DNA of 64,000 bases, from the NCBI GenBank assembly GCA_965203195.1, contig OZ241860.1:2790001-2854000 (forward strand). Direction: 5' to 3'. Positions 45,203-55,427 of this stretch are shown here, in pieces. The position numbers and the translations under genes are program-made. The notes below the pieces were generated by a model. That model did not search any database and was not told where the DNA came from. It saw only the letters and a program-made list of their open reading frames with translations. Origin of the DNA: Bin87 sp965203195. Lineage in GTDB: Bacteria; Chloroflexota; Dehalococcoidia; Lucifugimonadales; UBA3495. Positions within the stretch are counted from its first letter, which is position 1; the number at the start of each line of letters is the position of its first letter.

Positions 45203-46585
45203 CTAGTCGGCGGGGGTGGCGCCCCGGGTTACCAGCCGGCGCACATCGGCCCGCTGTCGCTGGGAAGGGGACAGGCGCGGGTTGCCCAGCAGCAGGAACA
45301 TCACCGACCCGACGGCGCTCACCGCCGCAATGGTGGCAAAGGGCGCCGTGTAGGTGAGGGTAACGCTGTCTTTCATCCAGGCGATGTACGGCACGACGAT
45401 GATGAACATTATATTCATCGGTATCATTGAAATGCCGGTGATGCGGGCGAAGCTGCTGCGCCCGAAATAGACGCCGCGAATGGAAGTGGTCAGTGGCGTG
45501 CGCCCGCCGAAGCCGATGCCCATCATTATGGCGAACAGGAAAAACAGGGGCAGGGTTTCCGCGAACAGCAGCACCACAACGGCGATGGACTGTAGGAACG
45601 AAAACCCGAAAATCGCAATCCGTATGGGAATGCGGTCGCCCACGATGCCGCCAATGACCATAAAGCCGGTGGATACCGCCGTCTGCACCGAAATCACCAC
45701 GCCCACTTCAACCAGCGTAAAGCCGCGTTCTACCATCACCAGGCCCAGATAGGTCATCACGCTGATGATGATGATGGACGAGCTGGCGTGTCCCATGGTA
45801 ATCAGCCAGAAGGCGCGGGTGCGTATGGCTTCCTGCCAGGTGTATTCGGGGGCCACGGGGCCGCCGTTGGCGGCGCGCCGGGGGCCGCCGGAGCCGGCCG
45901 GCCCGGTGGACGGGTCAATGCCGTCGGGATGCTGGCCGTAGTCCTCCGGGCGGTTCCGCACCAGATAGGCTAGGGGCAGGGAACCGACGAGGCCCACCGC
46001 GCCCACCACCAGGGCGGTGTTCTGCCAGCCCAGGCGGCCCGGTATTTCGGAGGCGGTCTGCGCGTCCCAGCCCATCATCCAGGCCATCAGGGGCACGATG
46101 ACCACGCCGCCCACGCCGAAGCCCAGCATGGGTATGGACATTGCGGTGGAACGGCGCCGCCGGAACCAGTTGTTCAGCGCGGCGTTGGCCGGCAGCCACG
46201 AACCCAGCCCGGCGCCCAGGCTGACGATGACGAAAGAGAGGTAGAACATCCACAGGTTGGCGGTGCGGCTGAACAGCAGAAAACCGAGGGCGAACACGAT
46301 GAGGCCGATAGCGACCATCTTGCGCGGCCCCAGCTTGTCCACGCCCCAGCCGGCGATGGGGCCCATTACGGTGCCTTCCACCCGCGTCAGGGTGAAGGCC
46401 CAGGACAGCTGGGTGGTGGTCCAGCCGAAGTGCCCCTGGAGGACGGGCATCCAGAGGGAAAGGGCCTGGAACAGCGGCACGGTGCCGATAATCATAATGA
46501 CGGCGCCGATGACGGCCAGCCACCAGCCGTAGAAAAGGCCGCGCGCCAGGCGCACGGGGTGGGCTAATTCTTTTGCCTGTATCAA
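45203..46585 (-). CDS. MFS transporter (OFA-like), paralogue
   Basis: 460 residues. FYGWWLAVIGAVIMIIGTVP, AGWGVDKLGPRKMVAIGLIV (motif A), NNWFRRRRSTAMSIPMLGFG and VYFGRSSFARITGISMIPMN correspond region by region to the downstream transporter. Start TTG 46585 is preferred because AGGGAG lies nine bases upstream; a TTG at 46606 is the other option. Tandem paralogues suggest two related substrates or two directions of exchange. Confidence 0.85.
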   Translation of the reverse strand: MIQAKELAHPVRLARGLFYGWWLAVIGAVIMIIGTVPLFQALSLWMPVLQGHFGWTTTQLSWAFTLTRVEGTVMGPIAGWGVDKLGPRKMVAIGLIVFALGFLLFSRTANLWMFYLSFVIVSLGAGLGSWLPANAALNNWFRRRRSTAMSIPMLGFGVGGVVIVPLMAWMMGWDAQTASEIPGRLGWQNTALVVGAVGLVGSLPLAYLVRNRPEDYGQHPDGIDPSTGPAGSGGPRRAANGGPVAPEYTWQEAIRTRAFWLITMGHASSSIIIISVMTYLGLVMVERGFTLVEVGVVISVQTAVSTGFMVIGGIVGDRIPIRIAIFGFSFLQSIAVVVLLFAETLPLFFLFAIMMGIGFGGRTPLTTSIRGVYFGRSSFARITGISMIPMNIMFIIVVPYIAWMKDSVTLTYTAPFATIAAVSAVGSVMFLLLGNPRLSPSQRQRADVRRLVTRGATPAD

Positions 46586-46902
46586 GAGGATGGTCTCCCT
46601 GGGCAACGCCTGCTACTAACGTCCGCCGCCCGATTGCCGGCCGGCAGCGAAGCCCCGGCGCCGGTCAAGGCGGCAACTTCCATTATACCGCAACCCGTCG
46701 TTTATTCGTATTTCCGATAGGCAAAATTGCATCGGGCAGGGCAAGCGGATCCTTGGCCGCCGCTTTTGCGCCCGGCCCGTGCAGGAATTTTCGATGGGCT
46801 GACTTTCCGCCATTCCGGCGCAAGGTTGCATCTACCAAACCTCGCAAGCAAATTGGCTCCAATGCCGAGCTTGCGATTGCCCTCTCGCTTCGTTGCTTTC
46901 GT

Positions 46903-46931
46903 TTGACAAGGCGGGAGAGTGCTGGTATAGT
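46903..46931 (+). promoter_or_regulatory. Strong consensus promoter
   Basis: Perfect TTGACA (46903-46908), 17-base spacer, TATAGT (46926-46931). It is the best promoter match in the window. Expected transcription start is about 46938, exactly where a long hairpin begins. Confidence 0.85.
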
Positions 46932-46937
46932 AGGCAA

Positions 46938-47042
46938 TGCTACAGTCCGGGTTTCGCCTAGCGAATAGCGCGAGCCAATGTTCGGTTAGGTGCGACGTGC
47001 CTCCCTTGCATGGTTTGCGCTAGGAACCCGGCGACTGTAGCA
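46938..47042 (+). ncRNA. 105-nt structured RNA or leader hairpin
   Basis: Three coaxial helices close the element: TGCTACAGTC with GACTGTAGCA (46938-46947/47033-47042, 10 bp), CGGGTT with AACCCG (46948-46953/47025-47030) and CCTAGCG with CGCTAGG (46957-46963/47018-47024), with small bulges GC and TCG. A 54-base apical region remains. It starts at the predicted +1 of a consensus promoter and ends 35 bases before the next coding start. It could be a 5' leader controlling the secreted-protein gene or a processed small RNA. It does not match 4.5S, 6S, tmRNA or RNase P as I know them. Confidence 0.6.
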
Positions 47043-47077
47043 AGAAGCCTAATCCTGAACCAGCAAGGGGGGTTCCA

Positions 47078-47482
47078 ATGGTCGAACAGCCGTCCGTTCC
47101 TTTGAAAAAGCCGTGGTGGCGTCGCTGGTGGGCGATCGTCCTCTGGGGCGTGCTCGCTCTGATAATCATCGGCGCGATCGCCAACATCGCCGGAGGGGGC
47201 GATGTTGGAAACACCGCACCGCAAGCTCCTCCGGTCCAACAGGCACCGAATCAGCGGATCGCGCTATTTGCCGATGCCTCAGACGGCATCGAGCAGTTCG
47301 TCGGCGGGGATACGATGCCGGTCGGGACCTACGAGTTCAAGTGTGGGTTCCTTGGCAACGTTTTGGTCCAGCTTGGAACGGCACCTTACACCATATCTTC
47401 GAAAGAAGGCGACCAAACGCGTCGGATCGATCGTGGAGATATGGTGACGGTGGGCTATTGCGAGGTCTATGGCCCCCGGTGA
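47078..47482 (+). CDS. Membrane-anchored small protein of unknown function
   Basis: 134 residues. A basic N-terminus with paired Trp (KKPWWRRWW) leads into one membrane span AIVLWGVLALIIIGAIANIA, a Gly/Pro/Gln linker, then an extracytoplasmic beta-rich domain (RIALFADASDGIEQFVGGDT, VGTYEFKCGFLGNVLVQLG) with two cysteines, Cys near 90 and Cys near 129, that may form a disulfide. AAGGGGGG precedes the ATG. Strong promoter and structured leader upstream suggest high or regulated expression. No family recognised. Confidence 0.7.
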   Translation: MVEQPSVPLKKPWWRRWWAIVLWGVLALIIIGAIANIAGGGDVGNTAPQAPPVQQAPNQRIALFADASDGIEQFVGGDTMPVGTYEFKCGFLGNVLVQLGTAPYTISSKEGDQTRRIDRGDMVTVGYCEVYGPR

Positions 47483-47559
47483 GCCTCTGGTTGCCGGCTG
47501 GTTTAGCGTGTATAAATGCGCTATTCCAAATTACATCCCACCGCTCCGGCGAGGTAGCT

Positions 47560-47919
47560 ATGATGTTGGCGCAGCAGTTCACGCCCGCAATACAGTCCCA
47601 CCTGGACGCCGCCGACCGGCATTTTGACGCCGGGGATGAGTTGAAAGGCTCGTGGGAGCTTTGGGAAGCGTCCCACTGCGCCCTGCGGGCGGTGGCAGAA
47701 CCCCGGGGCTGGCCCTGCGAAACCCTTGACGAGTGCAACGATGCGCTCAACCGGCTGGCGGCGGAATCGGACAACCCGCCTTTGATACGGGCCAGCCTCG
47801 CCGCGCCGGAGCTTTTCTACTACAACGCCGAGTACGATTTTCTGGAGGATCACGAGATTCCGGCATACCGCAAGCACATTCCCGTAGTCATCCGTCGTAT
47901 GCTTGACTTTGCGGACTAG
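47560..47919 (+). CDS. HEPN/PaREP1-like small helical protein 1
   Basis: 119 residues, all helical: AADRHFDAGDELKGSWELWE, ASHCALRAVAEPRGWPC, then LFYYNAEYDFLEDHEIPAYR. The order 'acidic-G-D, S-x-x-L-W-x-A-x-H, R-G-W, Y-N-x-E-Y' parallels HEPN-type PaREP1 proteins and the next gene. Thirteen bases separate the two. Possibly an RNase-like toxin or its partner; the R-x4-6-H signature is not obvious. Confidence 0.6.
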   Translation: MMLAQQFTPAIQSHLDAADRHFDAGDELKGSWELWEASHCALRAVAEPRGWPCETLDECNDALNRLAAESDNPPLIRASLAAPELFYYNAEYDFLEDHEIPAYRKHIPVVIRRMLDFAD

Positions 47920-47932
47920 CCGGCGCCCGGTT

Positions 47933-48313
47933 ATGGACTACCAGGAACACCGGCGGGAAGCTCATGACTTTCTGCGCGACATTGACGAGGGGCGGGCTGC
48001 CGGGCGCGCTCTGCTGCTTTGCGAAATTCTGTGGGGAGCGGCTACCCACTCAATCCGGGCCTACGCCCGCTGGCGGGGCTGGCGCGTAGGCAAGTCCCCG
48101 CGCCTCAATGCTCTGGTTGACCGTATTATTGACGATGCCGGCGACGCTGCTCTGAAGGAGGGATTTTTCAAAGCCCGCCAATTGCACGCCAATTTTTACA
48201 ACGGCTTTATGACCGACGAGCAGATCGCGCAAAACGGACAAAGCGCACGCGATTTTGCGGAGCGGATATTGGATCTGCTGCCTCTTGACGATGCGCCGGC
48301 GGCGGGCGGTTAG
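47933..48313 (+). CDS. HEPN/PaREP1-like small helical protein 2
   Basis: 126 residues: HDFLRDIDEGRAAGRALLLC, EILWGAATHSIRAYARWRGW, LKEGFFKARQLHANFYNGF and ARDFAERILDLLP. The W-G-A-A-x-H and A-x-x-L-H-x-N-F-Y motifs are those of the PaREP1/HEPN group. It looks like a diverged paralogue of the preceding gene. ATG 47933 chosen as the domain starts there. The pair may form a heterodimer. Confidence 0.65.
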   Translation: MDYQEHRREAHDFLRDIDEGRAAGRALLLCEILWGAATHSIRAYARWRGWRVGKSPRLNALVDRIIDDAGDAALKEGFFKARQLHANFYNGFMTDEQIAQNGQSARDFAERILDLLPLDDAPAAGG

Positions 48314-48359
48314 GCAAGACCAGCCGGCGGCGCATATCGTCGGCACCATAGCCCACCCG

Positions 48360-49396
<1,037 letters not shown>

Positions 49397-49397
<1 letters not shown>

Positions 49398-50371
49398 TAT
49401 TCTGACCTCCAGCAGCGGGAAGTGTGCCCGGAGGCCACCGTGAATTCGTCGGGATACTCCCGGCAGCGTTCCCAGGCGTAGGGGCAGCGCGGCGCGAAAG
49501 AGCAGCCCGCCGGCAGGGCGTCCAGGGACGGGGGCTGGCCTTCAATAGACGGCAGCAGGTCCACATCGGTGTCCAGGTCGGGCACCGACTGCAACAGGGC
49601 CTCGGTGTAGGGATGCGCCGGGTGGTCGAACATATCCTCAACATCGGACTGCTCCACGATGCGGCCGGCGTACATCACCGCCACCCGGTCGCACATCCGG
49701 GCGACTATGCCGAAGTCGTGGGTGATGAAAATGATGGCCGCCCCGGTCTGCTCCTGGATGTCCTTGAGCAGCCGCAGGTACTGGAGCTGGATGGTGGCAT
49801 CCAGAGAAGTGGTTGGCTCGTCGGCGATCAGCAGGTTGGGGGCGCGGGCGATGGAGATGGCACCCACGACGCGCTGGCGCATCCCGCCGCTCATCTGGTG
49901 GGGAAAGTTGGCTAACCGTTCCTCGGCGGCGGGGATGCGGACATTTTCCAGCAGTCGCATGGCCCGCTGGCGCAGGGAACGCCTGGGTTCACTGTATTCC
50001 AGCTTGAGGGTTTCCACCAGCTGCTCGCCCACCGTAAAGACGGGGTTGAGGGAAGTAAGGGGGTCCTGCATCACCATGCAGATGCCGGAGCCGCGGATGG
50101 CGCGCATTTCGCCCGGGCTCTTTTCCAGCAGGTTTTCGCCCAGGTAGCCAATGCTGCCGCCCACGATGCGGCCGGGATGCGGCACCATGCCGAGGATAGA
50201 CCAGGCGGTCATACTCTTGCCGGAGCCGGATTCGCCCACAATGCCCAGCGTTTCGCCCCGGCGCAGCTGGAAGTTGATGCCGTCCACGGCCTTGACCACC
50301 CCGGAGCGGGTAAAGAAATGGGTTTGCAAGTCCTGCACCCGCAGGATGATGTCGTCTCTGCTGCCAGTCAT
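49397..50371 (-). CDS. Oligopeptide/dipeptide ABC transporter ATPase (OppD/DppD-like)
   Basis: 324 residues. FFTRSGVVKAVDGINFQLRR, Walker A GESGSGKSMTAWS, VMQDPLTSLNPVFTVGEQL, signature MSGGMRQRVVGAISIA, Walker B LLIADEPTTSLDAT, H-loop FITHDFGIVARMCDRV, and the C-terminal CSFAPRCPYAWERC found in this subfamily. One base overlap with the following ATPase gene. Together they are the two motor subunits of an Opp/Dpp-type importer whose other parts must be encoded elsewhere. Confidence 0.92.
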
Positions 50372-50596
50372 TGGTAGTCACCTGCCCGCGCCGCCTCGCT
50401 GCGGGCCGCGCGCGGGGGTATTGTACCACCGATTGCGCCGCTTTGCCGGCCCCGAAGCAACCGACCTGCCGGCCGGAGAGCAGGGCTAGAACGAGGGCAC
50501 CTGCCGGGCGCGCCCGCCGGAAGCAAGCGCGCCCGGCGCGGATGCGCGGCTGTGTTATGCCGTAGCCGCGCCGGCGCTGGTAAATCCCGACGCGCC

Positions 50597-52486
50597 TTAA
50601 GGCGCGATATGACGCTGGCGCAGCCTTTCCGCTTTCCTCAAATTGTTCCGGTGCTGCGCGTTGTTCGGATTGAGCCGGACGGCGTGGGCGCAATCGGCGA
50701 CGGCCCGGTCGTAATCCTGCTGGCATAAGTAGGTATAGCCCCGGTTGTTCCAGTAATTCGCGTCATTCGGGTTGAGTTGGGTGGCGCGGGTGAAATCGGT
50801 GATGGCCCGGTTGTAGTCCATTTTTGAGCCGTAGGCAATGCCCCGGTTGTTCCAGTAGGCGGCGTTGTCCGGGTCCAGCCGGATGGCGCCGGTGTAGTCG
50901 TCAATGGCCCGGTCGTAATCCTGCCGGTGGCAATAGGCGTCGCCCCGGTCGTTGTGGGCGCGGCAGAGGTTGTTCCGGTAATCCGAATTGTCCGGCTTGA
51001 GTTGGACGGCGTGGGCAAAGTCGGCGATGGCCTGGTCGTAGTCGCCTTGCTCGCGGCAGGCGGCGCCCCGGCGGTTCCGGTAGGCGGCGTTGTCCGGGTT
51101 GAGCCGGACGGCGCGGGTAAAGTCGGCGATGGCCTGGCTGTACTCGCCCTGGCAGGAGTAGGCGGCGCCTCGGCGGTTCCAGTAAGCGGCGTTGTCCGGT
51201 TCCAGGCTGGCGGCGTGGGTGTAGTCGGCGATGGCCTGGTCGTAGTCCGCCTTGCGGAAATAAGCGGCGCCCCGGTTCTGCCAGTAGGCGGCGTTGTCCG
51301 GGTTGAGCTGGATGGCGCGGGCGCAGTCGGCGATGACCCGGTCATAATCCCGCTTGCGGAAGCCGGCAACGGCCCGGGTGTGCCAATAAGTTGCGCTGTT
51401 CGGATTGAGGCTGATGGCGCGGGTGCAGTCGGCGATGGCCCGGTCGTAATCCTCCTGATCGCAGTAGAGGTCGCCGCGCCGGTGCCAGGCGAGGTCGGCC
51501 TGCCGGCCGTCGGGGTTCAGGTCAATGGCCCGGTCAAAATCAAGCCGGGCTTGCTCGTGTTCGCCATTGGCGTTATGGGCCTCGCCCCGCTTGCGCCAGA
51601 TGACGCCGTCCGGCGCCGGGTTGTCGCCGCCCAGGGCGATGGCGCGGGTGTAGCTGGCGATGGCCAGGGTATGCTCCCCCTTGCGGAAGTGGTCGTCCCC
51701 TTGGCTTTCCCAGTAAGAGGCGTCGGGCTGCGGCGAAGGAGTCGGGATGCCGGCCGCTCCGGCGTCTGCGGTCGGAGATGTAACGGTCGGAGACAGGGAG
51801 GCTGGAGACGGAGCGGCGTCCGGGGGCGGAGCGGGAGTCGCTGGCGCCGCCGTTCCCCGGCCGGCGGCGTTGCTGATGAGTTCGGCCAGGGCTTCGCGCG
51901 TGGTTACGATGGCGTTTGCCGGCAACGCCGGCGTAGGCGTAGGGGCTATCGGTTCCGTAGCCGGCGGCGCCGGCGCAAAGATGCGCTGGCCCAGGTCGGT
52001 TTGATACTGCGCCACCGCCCCGGCCGGCCGGTAGGCGGCAAAGGCCCGCAGCAAACGGGAAGCCATGCCCAGCATCAGAATGGCGTCGCTGTCATCATAT
52101 CGCCCCTGGTGAAAGGCGTTGTTGCGAAACTCAAAAAGGTTGCTGACCAGGCCGTGTTCGGCGTGGCCCAATTTCTGGCCGGGGGCCAGCTCAATGTTAT
52201 GGAAGGGTATCCTGAACCAGCCCTCGGCCATTACGCCGAGGACGGCGTAGGCGTCGCCAGCCCTGATTTTGGCGATGTCCAGGTTGTCGCGGAACAAGCC
52301 GGCGTTTTCCCAGTCCCGCGGATCCAGTTTCCCGCTATTTACGGCCGCCTGTAGACGCTCGGTCACCACGGGGCTCAGGCCGGCGCCGAGCGCTTCAAAA
52401 GCCTTGCCGATATAGCCCATAGCGAGGGGGCTGGCGCTGATGGCGCCATTGCCAAGTCCAACATTTGGAGGAGAGGTAGTCATCAT
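50597..52486 (-). CDS. HEPN (Swt1-like)/TPR repeat protein
   Basis: 629 residues from ATG 52486. Residues about 20-140 resemble the Swt1-type HEPN domain: GYIGKAFEALGAGLSPVVTE, LRDNLDIAK-like helix, and NLFEFRNNAFHQGRYDDSDA with the R-N-x-x-x-H signature (121-126). A Pro/Ala/Thr-rich linker (residues 150-260) leads to about ten TPR units (pattern YDRAIADCTRAISLNPNSATYW). The 16-base palindrome CGCGCCTTAAGGCGCG overlaps the stop codon. It resembles the protein at 9119-11326 in architecture. Possible role: sensing or scaffolding with a latent RNase domain. Confidence 0.75.
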   Translation of the reverse strand: MMTTSPPNVGLGNGAISASPLAMGYIGKAFEALGAGLSPVVTERLQAAVNSGKLDPRDWENAGLFRDNLDIAKIRAGDAYAVLGVMAEGWFRIPFHNIELAPGQKLGHAEHGLVSNLFEFRNNAFHQGRYDDSDAILMLGMASRLLRAFAAYRPAGAVAQYQTDLGQRIFAPAPPATEPIAPTPTPALPANAIVTTREALAELISNAAGRGTAAPATPAPPPDAAPSPASLSPTVTSPTADAGAAGIPTPSPQPDASYWESQGDDHFRKGEHTLAIASYTRAIALGGDNPAPDGVIWRKRGEAHNANGEHEQARLDFDRAIDLNPDGRQADLAWHRRGDLYCDQEDYDRAIADCTRAISLNPNSATYWHTRAVAGFRKRDYDRVIADCARAIQLNPDNAAYWQNRGAAYFRKADYDQAIADYTHAASLEPDNAAYWNRRGAAYSCQGEYSQAIADFTRAVRLNPDNAAYRNRRGAACREQGDYDQAIADFAHAVQLKPDNSDYRNNLCRAHNDRGDAYCHRQDYDRAIDDYTGAIRLDPDNAAYWNNRGIAYGSKMDYNRAITDFTRATQLNPNDANYWNNRGYTYLCQQDYDRAVADCAHAVRLNPNNAQHRNNLRKAERLRQRHIAP

Positions 52487-52678
52487 CGCGCCGGCTCCCG
52501 GAGAAATCAGGCCGCAACCCGCGCCGGCAAAGAAAGCCGCCGCAAGCCGCCAGAAAGGCGGGCCATTGTCATTCCGAATATAGCAAGACGGCCGCCGGCG
52601 GCGCAAAGGGACGACAATGCAATCCGGGGGTTAATCTGGTAATCTGTGACGCCGAAGTCAGGCGCAGGAGGCCGTGTC

Positions 52679-52981
52679 ATGAGCGTCAGCGAGACCGTTT
52701 TGAAAAAGGTGGCGGACATCGCCAGGGGGCTGCTCTACGAGCGGTTCCCTGACGATTTTGTCTTCGACCCTATCATACCGAACCCCAAAATCGACCACGA
52801 GGGGATTGAATACCTGGACATCTACATCATCTACGAGGGCGATTACAAAAAGCTGGACCCGCTCTGGATGGCGAGGCTTGGACACAAGATGGAGCCGGCG
52901 CTGCTGGAGCTGGGCATATCCGAAACGCCCAGCACATCGTACATTGAGAAGTCCGAGTGGAAAGCCGGCCCGCCCCGGTGA
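52679..52981 (+). CDS. Small protein paired with a HEPN-like gene
   Basis: 100 residues, MSVSETVLKKVADIARGLLY, then FVFDPIIPNPKIDHEGIEYL DIYIIYEGD (an acidic D-I-Y-I-I-Y strand), ending in a basic tail. AGGAGG seven bases before the ATG fixes the start; an earlier in-frame ATG at 52646 is rejected. Six bases separate it from the next gene. The layout (a short protein with a D-x-x-x-x-Y strand followed by a HEPN-like protein) recalls nucleotidyltransferase/HEPN toxin-antitoxin pairs, but the catalytic GS-x-D-x-D is not present. Confidence 0.6.
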   Translation: MSVSETVLKKVADIARGLLYERFPDDFVFDPIIPNPKIDHEGIEYLDIYIIYEGDYKKLDPLWMARLGHKMEPALLELGISETPSTSYIEKSEWKAGPPR

Positions 52982-52987
52982 AGCGGC

Positions 52988-53464
52988 ATGAACCCGCAGG
53001 ATTTGATTCGGAGCGCCCGGCACCAGGCGGGCGGCGCCGGGCGCGGCCGACCGCGTCAAACCGACCTGTGCCGCGCGGTCAGCTCGGCGTACTATGCGAT
53101 GTTCCACACGCTGGCGCGTTGCGGCGCGGATTTGCTGGCCGGCGCTACCCGCGCGGCGCGGAGCCAGCCGGCGTGGGCGCAAACCTACCGGGCGCTGGAA
53201 CATGGTCACGCCATGAACCAATGCCGCAACCGCACTGTGGTGGACCGTTTCCCATCGGCAATCCAGGATTTCGCCAGGCATTTTGTTGTGATGCAACGTT
53301 ATCGTCATTACGCCGATTATACCCCTACAACGGATTTTGTTCGCTCGCGGGTAATGCCGCTGATTGACCAGACGGAGCAAGTTATCAACCAGTTTAACAA
53401 CGTCCCGGTGAGAGACCGCCGCGCTTTCGCCATCTACGTACTTTTCCGGCTGCGGCCGGATTGA
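52988..53464 (+). CDS. HEPN-like protein
   Basis: 158 residues. LCRAVSSAYYAMFHTLARCG is the A-x-S-x-x-Y-x-x-x-F helix common in HEPN domains, followed by FPSAIQDFARHFVVMQRYRH and a helical C-terminus. It lies six bases after a small partner gene, and the IS at 53519 begins 54 bases after its stop. Probably half of a toxin-antitoxin-like module; which half is toxic cannot be said. Confidence 0.6.
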   Translation: MNPQDLIRSARHQAGGAGRGRPRQTDLCRAVSSAYYAMFHTLARCGADLLAGATRAARSQPAWAQTYRALEHGHAMNQCRNRTVVDRFPSAIQDFARHFVVMQRYRHYADYTPTTDFVRSRVMPLIDQTEQVINQFNNVPVRDRRAFAIYVLFRLRPD

Positions 53465-54089
53465 GGAGAGCGGTGGAGGCCGGGGAATGCCCATAACGGC
53501 GCGCTGCCTGGCGTCTTTGGTAGCGTTTCGTTTTAGGTGGTTGGTTGTTCAGCCCCTGCTTTTGCAGCAGCGCCAGTAGGTTGCGTTCCGTCCAGACCGT
53601 CCCCAACTTCTCCCGCCGCCGCAACTCCCGATTATGCCGCTCCATACGCGACCTCGTCCGATGCGCCCCTGGCCCCGTCGCCAAATCACGCAACTCCTTC
53701 ACCAGCGCCTTCTCGCACTAGTATGACGCCGCCCTATCCACCTCCCGCAATGCTTGCGCCGCAGATCCCTCCTTTCCGCCAGACCGCACGCATTGAACAG
53801 CCGCCGCATAACCCGCTACCCCAATGTTCCGCCGGCACTCCCGCAGCAGGTGAAACGCGCACAATTGATGCGGCGCCTCCCAGCCATACACCAGCTCAAT
53901 CCCCGCCGCGATGGCCCCATCGCCATCGCTGACCGGATGCGCCGGATGATGCGCCCCCAACTGCCAGGGCCGGTCAATCACTTCGGCCCAAGAACCAAAA
54001 GCACCCAACGCTGTCCCCGCAGCAGTGCGGATTGCCTTCATTTCAGTACGCCCGCTACGGGTTCGGGTCCACAACCCATCCAGTTCCAG

Positions 54090-54921
54090 GGTATTTTCAG
54101 CACGTGCTGGTGATATAATTGGGGCCGGATTTTGCCACTGCCGGAGGTAATCCCATGGCCGCCGCCCGCTCCTACCGCGACGATCTCCAGTGCCCCCACT
54201 GCGGCTCCAACTGGCTGCCCAAAGACGGACATTCCCGGGGCAAGCAAACCTACCGCTGCCGCCTGTGCCACTACCGCTTCACGCCCGACGGCAACCGCCA
54301 CTACTACTCGGAACAGGTCAAAGAACAGGCCATCGATATGTACGGCGAAGGCATGGCCATAGCCGCCATCAGCCGGGTTTTGGAGGTCAAGCTGGGGACG
54401 GTGTACGAATGGGTCAAAAAAAGTCCGGTGGGCCCTGATGATTTGGGCTTGGGTGACCATGCAGCGCCAGCGATGGGGTGTCGTGCCGGCCATATCTTTT
54501 GACGAGATGTGGACTTACCAGCAGGCGCGACATGGCAAGAAGCGGCAGGAAGTGTGGATCTGGACGGCGGTGATTGAGCTGCTTGACGGCCGGCGGTGCG
54601 TGGACTTTGAGGTGGGCGACCGCAGTGGTGAAACCTTTCTGCGGTTGTACGAGCGGTTGCCGGAGGCGGAGCGGTATTACAGCGATGACTACGGTGTGTA
54701 CGGGAGCTGGCTGCCGGCGGAGCGGCACATAGTGGGCAAGGGCAAGCTGGCGAACCGGAATGAGGGATTGCATTCGGAGTATCGCGGGCGGTTGAAGCGA
54801 TTGGCGCGGGCCACGACGGGCTACACGAAGCAGGTGTGGGCGCTGCGTGGTTCGCTGGCGTTGCTGTGTTTGCGTCCGCGGCGGGGCCAAAAATCCGATG
54901 CCAGCGCGTGTTGAAAATACC
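54090..54921. mobile_element. Intact IS1-like insertion sequence, copy C
   Basis: 832 bp, the same length as copy A at 7204, with matching 21-bp ends and a perfect 8-bp duplication AGTTCCAG (54082-54089 and 54922-54929). It is inserted in a decayed Mutator-like IS, so it arrived after that element. High similarity to copy A suggests recent activity. Confidence 0.95.
54155..54914 (+). CDS. IS1-like transposase, insA/insB joined by frameshift (copy C)
   Basis: InsA frame 54155-54502 with CPHCGSNWLPKDGHSRG and CRLCHYRFTPDG, HTH IAAISRVLEVKLGTVYEWV; InsB frame to 54914 with FDEMWTYQQARHGKKRQ, YYSDDYGVYGSWLP and NRNEGLHSEYRGRLKR. The A7 run and the +1 relation between frames are the same as in copy A. 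Differences from copy A are few and mostly silent or conservative. Confidence 0.9.
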
Positions 54922-55427
54922 AGTTCCAGCGTTCCATCCGGCGGCAACTCCAGCGTGGCCAAAGACGCCTTCCGCGACCACTGGCAAACCGTACTCTTGA
55001 CGCAGCCCACCCGGTTCCCGGCACGGGCGTAGCCCAGTCAGGCGCGCGGCCAAGCTGATGGCGATGTCACGGTTTTTTGGAAAACCGCTGGTGGCGCATT
55101 TCCTGGCCCAACAGCGTCATGCCGCCCGTCATACGGCGACACTGGCCGCAACGGAACACGGGGATTTGGAGGCGGACTTCTCCGTAGCCGGTGGCAATGG
55201 CGCGGGCATAACGGTGGTGGCGATGCATGGCCAAGCGGCAATGGTCGCAAAGGGGGCTGGTAGTCGTCCAGGGTTGTTGGAGGGCGGCTTGGAGTTGGGC
55301 GGGGATTTGGCATTCCAGCTGGGTTTCCAGTTGGTGTAGCAACCCCATAGCGACGCATCTTCGGTGGGGTCGGGACGGGCATTGTACCTCCATTCTATAA
55401 CCAAACCACCTAAAACGAAACGCTACC

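Larger units (their letters stand above)
53519..55427 (-). mobile_element. Decayed Mutator-like IS carrying a nested IS1-like element
   Basis: Outer ends GGTAGCGTTTCGTTTTAGG (53519) and its inverse at 55427 match the IS at 27216-28299. Minus-strand transposase pieces are N-terminal at 55393-55067 (CDHCRLAMHRHHRYARAI), middle at 54074-53718 (PVSDGDGAIAAGIELVYG) and C-terminal at 53702-53540 (RMERHNRELRRREKLGTVW). The slippery run has six A instead of seven, several stops separate the pieces, and an 832-bp IS1-like copy is inserted at the position of the first catalytic Asp. Without the insert the element is about 1.07 kb. Confidence 0.88.

Noticed and set aside
46938..47042. SRP (4.5S), 6S or tmRNA gene
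   Set aside because: The conserved SRP apical motif is absent, the element is too short for 6S or tmRNA and no tRNA-like ends are seen.
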